6,303 nt of DNA from Treponema sp. (GCA_017390125.1 JAFPCT010000158.1:1-6303), one strand, 5' to 3'. Shown: positions 1 to 5,892, counted from the stretch's first letter. Notes: a model not told the origin generated them from the letters alone. Numbers and translations are program-made.

Positions 1-693
1 AAGAATTTCATTGCAGAGCTTACAGATGACGTTGAAAAACGTGAGCAGGAACTTTTGAGGCAGGAAGAAGAGCTCGCCCTTCAGATGGAAGAATTTGCCA
101 AAAAAGAAAAAGTCCGCACCAGCCGCAAGGCTACAAAAAAGAAGACGAAACTAAAGGATGCGCTCAAGAATGCAACAAGCATTGCCCGTCCGGAAAATGA
201 ACGGGAAGTGAGCGGCAAAAAGCAGGTAACCCTTGAGGTGCTTGAATTTGCACCGGGAGCTTCTGTTGTAGCTGGAAAAAGCAGGCAGGAAGGCGTAATC
301 GTTTCTGCCCGCGGCAAGGCTCAGTGGGAAGTTCAATTTGGTTCCGTAAATATGGTGATGAAGCAGAAAGACCTTACGCTGGTTTCATCTCCAAAAAAAC
401 GCACTCCCTCATACACGCTGGATCTTTCGGGGGATTCAAAGGATTCCAGACCGGCGTATGAGCTCAGGCTTCTGGGACTTCATGCAGAAGAAGCGGTTAA
501 GGCTCTTGAGCGGCAGATTGATCTTTGTGTCCTGAACGGGCTGAAGCATTTCAGCGTAATCCACGGCAATGGAAACGGTATTCTGCGCCAGAGCGTTCAG
601 GATTACCTTTCAAATTGTCCCACTGTACTGGATTTTTCATTTGCCTCTCCAGAAAACGGTGGTTTCGGCAAGACAGAAGTTATCCTTCGTTAA
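1..693 (+). CDS. mutS2: MutS2 C-terminal part with Smr domain (5' end outside window)
   Basis: The reading frame is open from base 1, so the gene starts upstream; 230 residues are visible. Window residues 1-45 are very rich in Glu, Lys and Gln, as in the coiled coil of MutS2. Residues about 80-125 form a small beta-rich KOW-like segment (FAPGASVV, then WEVQFGSVNM and KDLTLV), typical of the linker before the Smr domain. Residues about 153-230 are the Smr domain, with HGNGNGILR (HGxGxG, His at codon 188) and GGFGKTEVIL at the end. MutS2 proteins are MutS-like ATPases linked to suppression of homologous recombination and to rescue of collided ribosomes; the Smr domain is the nuclease or nucleic-acid-binding part. 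The usual LDLRG signature reads LRLLG here (codons 155-159). The MutS ATPase core is not in view, so a stand-alone Smr protein cannot be fully excluded, but the domain order fits MutS2 well. Confidence 0.9.
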   Translation, partial: KNFIAELTDDVEKREQELLRQEEELALQMEEFAKKEKVRTSRKATKKKTKLKDALKNATSIARPENEREVSGKKQVTLEVLEFAPGASVVAGKSRQEGVIVSARGKAQWEVQFGSVNMVMKQKDLTLVSSPKKRTPSYTLDLSGDSKDSRPAYELRLLGLHAEEAVKALERQIDLCVLNGLKHFSVIHGNGNGILRQSVQDYLSNCPTVLDFSFASPENGGFGKTEVILR

Positions 694-698
694 TGTCT

Positions 699-712
699 GT
701 TCATTCTTGAAC
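699..712 (+). terminator. Weak hairpin after mutS2, possible terminator
   Basis: GTTCA-TTCT-TGAAC forms a five-base-pair stem with a four-base loop starting six bases after the mutS2 stop codon. The following bases are only moderately T-rich. The stem is short and low in GC, so this is at best a weak terminator. Confidence 0.2.
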
Positions 713-867
713 TGATTGTCTTGTTGCATTATCATCATTAATAAAAATACTTTATTGCAGTTTTGGAAAGTATAGATTGAAAACCTTTCACTATCCAAAA
801 ATCTGATTTTGTATTATCGTTTAAGCAAAGGAAACTGTTTTGAATCTTAATTTTCATGTAAATGCAT

Positions 868-1022
868 TGAAAAAATAGCTGCCGGTCGAGAAAAAATATT
901 TCAAAACCGGTCGATATCGGCCTACATGCTGCGCTGCCTTGGAACGATAAACGTTGCTGCTCACGCGGCAGCATCGCAGAATGTTTTTGAAATATTTTTC
1001 TCTCCCTACCGCTATTTTTTTA
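868..1022. repeat. Large imperfect palindrome upstream of ilvD
   Basis: Three nested inverted repeats share one axis. The outer arms are 870-879 (AAAAAATAGC) and 1011-1020 (GCTATTTTTT), a perfect ten-base match. The middle arms are 888-906 and 985-1002, matching over 18 pairs with one bulged A. The inner arms are 924-938 and 967-984, with one G/A mismatch (928/980) and a three-base bulge (972-974). Between the left middle and inner arms, 909-922 can form its own small hairpin around CGATATCG. At the tip, AACG (943-946) can pair with CGTT (952-955). CCGGTCGA also occurs twice, at 882-889 and 907-914. As RNA this would be a long stem of about 42 pairs ending in a T run; as DNA it resembles a miniature inverted-repeat element. 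Which of these it is cannot be decided from one copy. Confidence 0.75.
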
Positions 1023-1076
1023 CTGTTTTTCTAGAGATGAAATTAAGCTTACTACCATAAGAAAGAGGTTTACAAA

Positions 1077-2768
1077 ATGGCAAAAAAATCTGACAACGCT
1101 TGCTGCGGTACAGCCCGCGCTCCGCACCGCTCATTGTATTACGCTTCAGGTTACACTGATGAAGAACTTGCACAGCCAATTGTTGGTATTATTTGTGCAA
1201 AGAACGAACTTATTCCAGGTCACATTGAACTTGACCGCATCGCTGAGGCTGTAAAGGCCGGTGTACGCATGGCTGGTGGAACTCCAATCGAATTCCCTGC
1301 AATCGGTGTTTGTGATGGTATTGCCATGGGGCACGAAGGAATGAAATATTCCCTTGTTACCCGCGAACTTATTGCCGACAGCGTTGAATGTGTTGCAAAG
1401 GCACATCAGTTTGACGCACTTGTAATGATTCCTAACTGTGACAAAATCGTACCGGGTATGCTCATGGCTGCAGCCCGCCTTGACCTTCCTACAGTATTTG
1501 TTTCTGGCGGTCCAATGATGCCAGGTCACTTACCTGGAAACGATCCTTCCAATCCATATTCTGGAAAAAATCTTTCTTTGACTGATATGTTCGAAGCCGT
1601 TGGTGGTCTTGCTGTGGGTAAGATTACAGAAGCTCAGCTCAAGGAAATGGAACACTGTGCCTGCCCTGGATGCGGTGCCTGCTCAGGAATGTTCACAGCA
1701 AACTCAATGAACTGTCTTACAGAAGTTCTTGGTCTTGGTCTTCCAGGAAACGGAACGATTCCAGCTGTAACTGGTGAACGCATTGCTTTGGCTAAGCATG
1801 CCGGTATGCAGGTAATGGAAATGTACAAGCGTGGAATTACAGCCCGCAAGATGATGACAAAAGAAAACTTTGAGAACGCTCTTGCAGCAGACATGGCCCT
1901 CGGCTGTTCATCAAACACAATGCTCCACGTTCCTGCAATCATGCACGAAGCAGGCCTCTGCCTTGACCTTCACGAAGTAAACGAAATTTCAAATAGAACT
2001 CCGAACCTCTGCCACCTTGCTCCTGCAGGACACACATTCATGTGCGAATTGAACGATGCCGGTGGTGTTCAGGCTGTTCTTGCTGAACTTGCAAAGAAAA
2101 ACCTTATCCATACAGATTTGATTACTGCTACAGGAAAAACAATTGCCGAAAACATCAAGGGCGTAAAGAACCGCAATCCGGAAATCCTTCGCCCGATTGA
2201 AAATCCGTTCAGCGACAACGGCGGTATTGCAATTCTCTTTGGTAACCTTGCTCCAAACGGAACTGTTGTAAAACGCTCTGCATGTGCAAAGGAACTTATG
2301 CTCCACACAGGTCCAGCCCGCGTATTCAACGACGAATCAGAAGCAATGGAAGCTGTTCAGAAATCACAGATCAAAGCCGGTGATGTTGTAGTTATCCGCT
2401 ACGAAGGTCCAAAGGGTGGTCCAGGTATGCGCGAAATGCTTGCCGTAACAGCAGCCCTTGCCGGACAGGGACTTGATAAGCAGGTTGCTCTCATCACAGA
2501 CGGACGATTCAGCGGTGCTACACGCGGTGCTTCTTTGGGACACTGTTCACCGGAAGCTGCAGACGGCGGACCAATCGCCCTGGTTCAGGAAGGTGACAAA
2601 ATCACTTTGGATATCAACAACTACAAGATCCACCTTGATGTAAGCGACGAAGAACTTGCAAAACGCCGCGCCGCATGGAAAGCCCCTGCACCAAAAGTAA
2701 AGGACGGCTACCTTGCACGCTACGCTAAGTTGGTTTCTTCTGCCGACAAAGGTGCTATCCTTGAATAG
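1077..2768 (+). CDS. ilvD: Dihydroxy-acid dehydratase
   Basis: This is a complete 563-residue protein, a normal length for the shorter bacterial IlvD class. It dehydrates 2,3-dihydroxy-isovalerate and 2,3-dihydroxy-3-methylvalerate to the 2-keto acids that precede valine, leucine and isoleucine; the enzyme is cytoplasmic and uses an iron-sulfur cluster and Mg2+. Visible signatures are GVCDGIAMGHEGM (77-89), the NCDKIVPGM block (Cys121, with Asp122 and Lys123 as expected metal-site residues), the CPGCGACSGMFTANSMN block (196-212, Cys202), VVVIRYEGPKGGPGM (437-451), TDGRFSG (474-480, Ser479 as the likely catalytic base) and SSADKGA near the C-terminus. The first cysteine of [2Fe-2S] family members (TPCN) is IPGH here, as in E. 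coli IlvD, so an oxygen-sensitive [4Fe-4S] enzyme is likely (inference). The start is set by AGAAAGAGG at 1060-1068, eight bases before ATG. It appears monocistronic: a palindrome lies upstream and a strong terminator downstream. Confidence 0.97.
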   Translation: MAKKSDNACCGTARAPHRSLYYASGYTDEELAQPIVGIICAKNELIPGHIELDRIAEAVKAGVRMAGGTPIEFPAIGVCDGIAMGHEGMKYSLVTRELIADSVECVAKAHQFDALVMIPNCDKIVPGMLMAAARLDLPTVFVSGGPMMPGHLPGNDPSNPYSGKNLSLTDMFEAVGGLAVGKITEAQLKEMEHCACPGCGACSGMFTANSMNCLTEVLGLGLPGNGTIPAVTGERIALAKHAGMQVMEMYKRGITARKMMTKENFENALAADMALGCSSNTMLHVPAIMHEAGLCLDLHEVNEISNRTPNLCHLAPAGHTFMCELNDAGGVQAVLAELAKKNLIHTDLITATGKTIAENIKGVKNRNPEILRPIENPFSDNGGIAILFGNLAPNGTVVKRSACAKELMLHTGPARVFNDESEAMEAVQKSQIKAGDVVVIRYEGPKGGPGMREMLAVTAALAGQGLDKQVALITDGRFSGATRGASLGHCSPEAADGGPIALVQEGDKITLDINNYKIHLDVSDEELAKRRAAWKAPAPKVKDGYLARYAKLVSSADKGAILE

Positions 2769-2792
2769 TTAGACTTGGAAAAATTAATTTTC

Positions 2793-2858
2793 AAAAAAAT
2801 ACCAGCGGGTTAATTCGTCTTATTGAGAAGAGATATGTTTAACCGCTGGTATTTTTTT
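2793..2858. terminator. Bidirectional intrinsic terminator between ilvD and the toxin gene
   Basis: The left arm 2793-2813 (seven A's, then TACCAGCGGGTTAA) pairs with the right arm 2839-2858 (TTAACCGCTGGTA, then T's) with a single bulged G. The core ACCAGCGG/CCGCTGGT is GC-rich and is flanked by an A run on the left and a T run on the right, so it should stop transcripts from both strands. It begins 25 bases after the ilvD stop. The minus-strand toxin stop codon (TAA, 2859-2857) overlaps its T run, so the one structure serves both convergent units. Confidence 0.92.
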
Positions 2859-3291
2859 ATTTACATCCCTTCAACTGCTCATCAAATGTCTTCAGCGGCA
2901 GATTATATCTGTGTGCCAGCTCCAGATAGCTTGCGTCGTAATATGAAAGATTGTGCTCTTCTGCAAGGTCAAAGATGCGCTGGCGGATTTCTCCGTCCGG
3001 CAGGGAATCGGTGTAAATTGGAAGACATTGCAGATCATAAAGAATGTCCATGGCGTCTGTTTTTGTTAGTTTTACCTGACCATCCCTGGTTTTGCGGCTT
3101 TTTACAAGCAGAACATTTTCTATTTCATACCAGAATAAGGCTGGAACATAAAATTGTCCGTTGTTCTGCAGAACGTATTCCACGTCTTTTATGGAATCTT
3201 TTAGTTCGTCTGAACAAAGTCCGTTCAAAAGATAAGAGACCATAAAAGATGTGTCAGCAACAAAGCAGGGAAAGCTAGTATTTTCTGCCAT
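2857..3291 (-). CDS. vapC: PIN-domain ribonuclease toxin, VapC family
   Basis: This 144-residue protein is about the size of a single PIN domain. The four acidic positions of the PIN active site are visible: Asp13 in FVADTSF, Glu56 in PALFWYEIENVLL, Asp119 in YYDASYLELA and Asp137 in LKTFDEQL. The ending LPLKTFDEQLKGC matches the usual VapC C-terminal block. Such toxins are Mg2+-dependent endoribonucleases that cut tRNA or rRNA and halt growth when the antitoxin is lost; the target here is unknown. The start codon lies inside the antitoxin gene (17-base overlap), with AGGGAG about ten bases upstream, as expected for translational coupling. The gene ends in the bidirectional terminator shared with ilvD. 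No frameshift or active-site loss is seen, so the toxin is probably functional. The family call is solid; pairing with a Phd/YefM-type rather than a VapB-type antitoxin is a common variation. Confidence 0.9.
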   Translation of the reverse strand: MAENTSFPCFVADTSFMVSYLLNGLCSDELKDSIKDVEYVLQNNGQFYVPALFWYEIENVLLVKSRKTRDGQVKLTKTDAMDILYDLQCLPIYTDSLPDGEIRQRIFDLAEEHNLSYYDASYLELAHRYNLPLKTFDEQLKGCK

Positions 3292-3580
3292 CGTTTTTTA
3301 ACTCCCTGATCTCTTCTGCTGTAATTGGGGCGGCATCAGAAGATTCCATCATTGAACGGAATTTTTTACCGCGCTCAAGAATCCTTTGATGTGCGTTTAA
3401 TGCTGTCTGGTTTTGTGAATTTTGCTTTGACTGAAGGACAGCAACAGGTTTTCCGTTTTTTGAAATATTGATGACTGCTCCTGACTGTACTCTTCGAAGA
3501 AGTTCGGAAAAATAGGTTTTTGCATCGAAAGCACCGATTTCGAATATGTTATGACCTATACAATTTAATGTGATTGCCAT
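3275..3580 (-). CDS. Phd/YefM-family antitoxin
   Basis: This 101-residue partner of the PIN toxin neutralises it and probably represses the shared promoter. Residues about 14-55 carry the Phd/YefM DNA-binding fold: IGAFDAKTYFSELLRRVQSG followed by AVINISKNGKPVAVLQS, which matches the family pattern of an 'AKTHLSELL' helix and a 'GKPVA' strand. The rest (about 56-101) is polar and probably disordered until it binds the toxin. The chosen start is ATG at 3580, preceded by GGAGGT (3590-3585) with a four-base gap. A longer frame from a TTG at 3619 is rejected because that codon lies between the -35 and -10 elements of the promoter. The first 13 residues (through HNIFE) are somewhat longer than in typical family members, which usually begin close to the conserved segment. 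The gene overlaps the toxin start by 17 bases, giving the usual antitoxin-first order. Confidence 0.88.
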   Translation of the reverse strand: MAITLNCIGHNIFEIGAFDAKTYFSELLRRVQSGAVINISKNGKPVAVLQSKQNSQNQTALNAHQRILERGKKFRSMMESSDAAPITAEEIRELKNDGRKY

Positions 3581-3597
3581 AGGCACCTCCGCATTAA

Positions 3598-3616
3598 AAT
3601 ATAAGTCCTGTATATT
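3598..3616. promoter_or_regulatory. Inverted repeat AATATA-N7-TATATT, candidate antitoxin operator
   Basis: Perfect six-base arms (3598-3603 and 3611-3616) flank a seven-base spacer. The repeat covers the -10 element and part of the promoter spacer, where a Phd-type antitoxin dimer would block RNA polymerase. The arms are AT-only, so chance occurrence is possible; the position is the main argument. Confidence 0.45.
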
Positions 3617-3626
3617 CAAAAGTCAA
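3598..3626 (-). promoter_or_regulatory. Promoter of the toxin-antitoxin operon
   Basis: On the minus strand, TTGACT (3626-3621) and TATATT (3603-3598) are separated by exactly 17 bases, each matching five of six positions of the sigma-70 consensus. The predicted start of transcription is near 3591, one or two bases before the GGAGGT ribosome site, giving a leader of only about 11 bases. Confidence 0.75.
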
Positions 3627-3645
3627 CTAGAAAAATAAACTAGTT
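3625..3645. repeat. Inverted repeat AACTAG-N9-CTAGTT upstream of the -35 element
   Basis: Perfect six-base arms (3625-3630 and 3640-3645) touch the upstream edge of the -35 hexamer of the toxin-antitoxin promoter. It could be a second operator or an upstream binding site, or part of the weak 3' hairpins after the thioesterase gene. Confidence 0.4.
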
Positions 3646-3647
3646 TA

Positions 3648-3665
3648 TAAAACAAACTTGTTTTA
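3648..3665 (-). terminator. AT-rich palindrome at the 3' end of the thioesterase gene
   Basis: TAAAACAA (3648-3655) and TTGTTTTA (3658-3665) are exact inverted repeats two bases apart and include the thioesterase stop codon. As RNA, six pairs could close a six-base loop, followed downstream on the minus strand by TTTATTTTT (3639-3631). The stem is almost all A-T, so termination would be weak and read-through into the toxin-antitoxin genes is possible. Confidence 0.3.
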
Positions 3666-4427
3666 CCAGTACAGCTCGCTTTCAAAGCAGATTTTTTCAT
3701 CCTGCTTTCCGATTACAACTGCTTTGTGTCCGTCGTCGTCGAATGTTCCGTAGAGCTTGATGTTTCCGCCGAGGACTGCTTCGTTTACATAGTTTATTTT
3801 GAAGTCTTTGAACTCGTGGTTTCTGTAGATTTCCGGCAGGGAGTCGATGACGAAGGCGCCGTAGCGTGCGTTGTTCATGTGGCCGTTTCCGTCTATGTCG
3901 CTGTACCAGATCGGGCGTTCTGCAAGGAGAACGGCGTTTTCCGGCATGGCGATTTTTCCCAGGGTAGGGCAGTCATGTTCTGTCTGAATGTCCGGAGCTT
4001 CGCGCAGGGTAAAGCTTTTGATCGGCATGATGCGTCGTTTGTTCAGATCAACTAAAAGCCATGTTGAGATGCCTGATACGAGCTTTTCTTTTGTCTCTGT
4101 GTCAAAAATTTCGTAGGCGCGCACAAACTGCAGGGCCTCTGGCTTTTCTTCCCAGGTTTTTATTGTGATTTTCTGATTTCCGACTGGCATTTTGTGCATT
4201 CTGAAAGACTGTCGGCTTACAAGAATTCCGAGTCCCTTTTCTGTGAGCGTATCATAGCTCATGCAGCGCTGGTTAAAGTCTTCAACTGCAGCATCTGTGA
4301 CCATTTTCAAAAGTTCCTGAAGGCTCAGCCGGTGATTTTTGTCGCACTGACAGAAGTACACCTGATTTTCGCTGTAGAACTGAAAGTTCGCGCGGTCGTT
4401 TTCGTGCCACTGTTTGAATGTCGTCAT
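3663..4427 (-). CDS. Acyl-ACP thioesterase (plant FatA/FatB-like, double hot-dog)
   Basis: This 254-residue protein resembles the bacterial acyl-ACP thioesterase family related to plant FatA/FatB. It should hydrolyse acyl carrier protein thioesters in the cytoplasm and release free fatty acids; chain-length preference cannot be read. The N-terminal hot-dog domain spans roughly residues 15-135 (NHRLSLQELLKMVTDAA, then LVSRQSFRMHKMP and STWLLVDLNKRRIMPI). The second spans about 165-254 and carries the catalytic block WYSDIDGNGHMNNARYGAF (174-192), with Asn181 and His183 matching the plant D-x-N-x-H-x-N-N motif. Glu216 in INYVNEAVLGG is in the right place to be the third catalytic residue. The start is ATG with AAGGAA nine bases upstream. 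It lies 30 bases after hisF on the same strand, so co-transcription with hisHF is likely, though there is no pathway link. A simple 4-hydroxybenzoyl-CoA-type thioesterase is excluded by the length. Confidence 0.88.
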   Translation of the reverse strand: MTTFKQWHENDRANFQFYSENQVYFCQCDKNHRLSLQELLKMVTDAAVEDFNQRCMSYDTLTEKGLGILVSRQSFRMHKMPVGNQKITIKTWEEKPEALQFVRAYEIFDTETKEKLVSGISTWLLVDLNKRRIMPIKSFTLREAPDIQTEHDCPTLGKIAMPENAVLLAERPIWYSDIDGNGHMNNARYGAFVIDSLPEIYRNHEFKDFKINYVNEAVLGGNIKLYGTFDDDGHKAVVIGKQDEKICFESELYW

Positions 4428-4457
4428 AACTTTTATTTCCTTATTTTGTATTATGGA

Positions 4458-5222
4458 TTAAATGCGTACCGGAACTCCGGCGGAATTCAAGGTCTGCTTT
4501 ATTCCGCTCACCGTATATTTTCCTGAATGTACCATTGTTGCTATAAGTGCGGCGTCTGCTTTTCCCTTTGTAAGGACTTCAGCCATGTGCTCCGGTGTTC
4601 CGGCTCCGCCGCTTGCAATTACTGGTACAGGGACATTCTCTGAAATCATTCTTGTAAGCTCAACATCGTAGCCGTTTTTTGTGCCGTCTGCATCCATTGA
4701 ATTCAATACGATTTCTCCGGCTCCAAGTCCTACTGCTTTTTTTGCCCATTCCAAGGCATCAAGTCCGGTGTCAACTCGTCCGCCGTGAATTGTGGTGCCG
4801 TATCCGCTTGGTTTTGTCGCGTCTTTTCGTACGTCCATTCCAAGCACAATGCACTGGTTTCCGAAAATGCGGGCACCTTCTTTTATAAGGTCCGGATTTT
4901 TTACTGCAGGGCTGTTAAGGCTTACTTTTTCGGCTCCTGCAAGAATCGTTGAGCGGATGTCTTCTATTGTGTTTATTCCGCCTCCAACTGTGAACGGTAT
5001 GAAAACCTGGCTTGCAACCTTTGAGATAAGGTCAAGGATCGGACCTCTTCCCCGGGCAGAAGCGATGATGTCGTAGAAAACAAGCTCATCAACGCCCTGT
5101 CGGTAATATTCTGCAGCCATTTCAACCGGGTCGCCTATGTCAACATTATTAAGAAATTTTACGCCTTTTGTTGTTCTTCCGTCTTTTACGTCAAGGCAGA
5201 CAATTATTCGTTTTTTCAGCAT
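4458..5222 (-). CDS. hisF: Imidazole glycerol phosphate synthase, cyclase subunit HisF
   Basis: A complete 254-residue TIM barrel of the normal HisF length. HisF takes ammonia from HisH and converts PRFAR into imidazole glycerol phosphate and AICAR in the cytoplasm. The catalytic acids are present as Asp11 (RIIVCLDVKDG) and Asp130 (CIVLGMDVRKD), and Lys19 lies in TTKGVKF. The phosphate-binding loops are FTVGGGI (77-83), VSLNSPAV (100-107), NSMDADGTKNGYD (174-186) and VIASGGAGT (201-209). The protein ends in GVPVRI, the usual family ending. The usual DITASSEGR block reads DIIASARGR, a mild change. The start ATG lies inside the hisH gene (7-base overlap), with AAGAGGA about seven bases upstream, so the two subunits are translationally coupled. 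No other his gene is in the window, so the rest of the pathway must be elsewhere or absent. Both catalytic acids are kept, which favours the standard role. Confidence 0.96.
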   Translation of the reverse strand: MLKKRIIVCLDVKDGRTTKGVKFLNNVDIGDPVEMAAEYYRQGVDELVFYDIIASARGRGPILDLISKVASQVFIPFTVGGGINTIEDIRSTILAGAEKVSLNSPAVKNPDLIKEGARIFGNQCIVLGMDVRKDATKPSGYGTTIHGGRVDTGLDALEWAKKAVGLGAGEIVLNSMDADGTKNGYDVELTRMISENVPVPVIASGGAGTPEHMAEVLTKGKADAALIATMVHSGKYTVSGIKQTLNSAGVPVRI

Positions 5223-5857
5223 GGCAAGTCCTCTTTTGTAAAGTTGCGCAAAATTTCAAGTCCGTGTTCTCCGGATTTTTCCGGGTGAAACTGAAATACT
5301 GTAACATTGTCTTTTTCAATGCAGGATGGAACCTGAATGCCGTAATCTGCTGTCGCTTTTATGACAGAAGAATCATCCGGGCAGATTGCATAAGAGTGAA
5401 CGAAGTAGAAGTCAGAATGTTCCGGTATGCCGTTGAACAGGCTTGAGCCGCCGTTTTTGTATGTAAGGTCAGACCAGCCCATGTGAGGAGATTTCAGCAG
5501 TTCTGCATTTACGCCGGCTTCTTTCCATAAGTTTGAGAAGTGTCTGATTTTTCCGTGAATCAGACCAAGGCATTCTGTATTGCCTTCTTCTGACCAGTCA
5601 AAAACTATCTGTGAGCCAAGGCAGATGCCGGTAAGTTTTTTACCGCTCTTTACCCAGTCTTTCAAGAACACGTCAAAACCGCTTTTTTTAAGCTGTTCCA
5701 TGGCATAGGCTGCTTCTCCTACACCCGGGAATATTATCCGGTCTGCGTTTTCCAAGTCTTTCGGATTTTTTGAAAGAACATAAGGCGCCCCGATGAATTT
5801 CATGGCACGCTCTACGCTGGTTATATTTCCTGCGTTATAATCTACGATTCCTGTCAT
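5216..5857 (-). CDS. hisH: Imidazole glycerol phosphate synthase, glutaminase subunit HisH
   Basis: This 213-residue class I glutamine amidotransferase frees ammonia from glutamine and passes it to HisF. Numbered from the chosen start, the triad is Cys79 (TGICLGSQ), His191 and Glu193 (FQFHPEKS). Other family marks are IVDYNAGNITSV at the N-terminus, FPGVGEA (oxyanion strand), SPHMGWSDL and FYFVHSYA. The start is set at ATG 5857 because homologues begin just before the IVDY strand. The frame could begin seven codons earlier at a GTG (5878), but that has no ribosome site and lies between the -35 and -10 elements of the predicted promoter. No Shine-Dalgarno sequence precedes ATG 5857 at a useful distance, and the promoter predicts transcription starting at or next to this ATG, so a leaderless mRNA is possible. 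The 3' end overlaps hisF by seven bases. Confidence 0.94.
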   Translation of the reverse strand: MTGIVDYNAGNITSVERAMKFIGAPYVLSKNPKDLENADRIIFPGVGEAAYAMEQLKKSGFDVFLKDWVKSGKKLTGICLGSQIVFDWSEEGNTECLGLIHGKIRHFSNLWKEAGVNAELLKSPHMGWSDLTYKNGGSSLFNGIPEHSDFYFVHSYAICPDDSSVIKATADYGIQVPSCIEKDNVTVFQFHPEKSGEHGLEILRNFTKEDLPC

Positions 5858-5863
5858 ATTTAA

Positions 5864-5892
5864 ATGATATTGAATCACCTGTTTTGTGACAA
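5864..5892 (-). promoter_or_regulatory. Predicted promoter of hisH-hisF-thioesterase
   Basis: On the minus strand, TTGTCA (5892-5887) and TATCAT (5869-5864) are spaced by exactly 17 bases, each matching five of six sigma-70 consensus positions. Only six bases (TTAAAT) lie between the -10 hexamer and the hisH ATG, so the expected start of transcription falls on or next to the A of that ATG. Confidence 0.65.

Larger units (their letters stand above)
694..1076. other. Intergenic region between mutS2 and ilvD
   Basis: This stretch of 383 bases has no convincing protein gene. The left part (694-867) is AT-rich. It has a weak hairpin after mutS2 and a poor promoter-like pair, TTGTCT at 716-721 and TAATAA at 739-744 with a 17-base gap, which I would not rely on. 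The right part (868-1022) is a large imperfect palindrome, listed separately. The last 50 bases lead into the ilvD ribosome binding site. No T-box signature, tRNA or known riboswitch pattern was recognised, and no good ilvD promoter could be picked out. Confidence 0.7.

Noticed and set aside
738..974. A 78-codon minus-strand frame in the mutS2-ilvD intergenic region.
   Set aside because: It reads across one half of the palindrome and AT-rich DNA, shows no recognisable motif, and has no ribosome binding site.
868..1022. Reading the ilvD palindrome as an integron attC site or a T-box leader.
   Set aside because: The terminal GTTRRRY/RYYYAAC core sites of attC are not at the ends, no integrase or cassette array is near, and the conserved T-box sequence is absent.
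926..1060. A 44-codon plus-strand frame (starting MLRCLGTINVAA) that runs through the ilvD palindrome and stops 16 bases before ilvD, including a seven-codon Leu-rich tail MKLSLLP from ATG 1037 that could be an attenuator leader peptide.
   Set aside because: No ribosome binding site precedes either ATG, the frame is mostly dictated by the palindrome arms, and there is no clear terminator/antiterminator pair after the short tail. It would be worth reviving only if the frame is conserved in relatives.
2823..3245. A 140-codon plus-strand frame opposite the toxin gene.
   Set aside because: It is the antisense shadow of the PIN-domain gene, which has full family motifs; the plus frame has none and starts inside the terminator.
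3581..3619. A longer antitoxin starting at TTG 3619, adding 13 residues.
   Set aside because: The TTG lies between the -35 and -10 boxes and would not be in the transcript; ATG 3580 has a strong GGAGGT site.
5858..5878. A longer HisH starting at GTG 5878.
   Set aside because: Family members begin at the IVDY strand, there is no ribosome site for the GTG, and it lies within the predicted promoter spacer.
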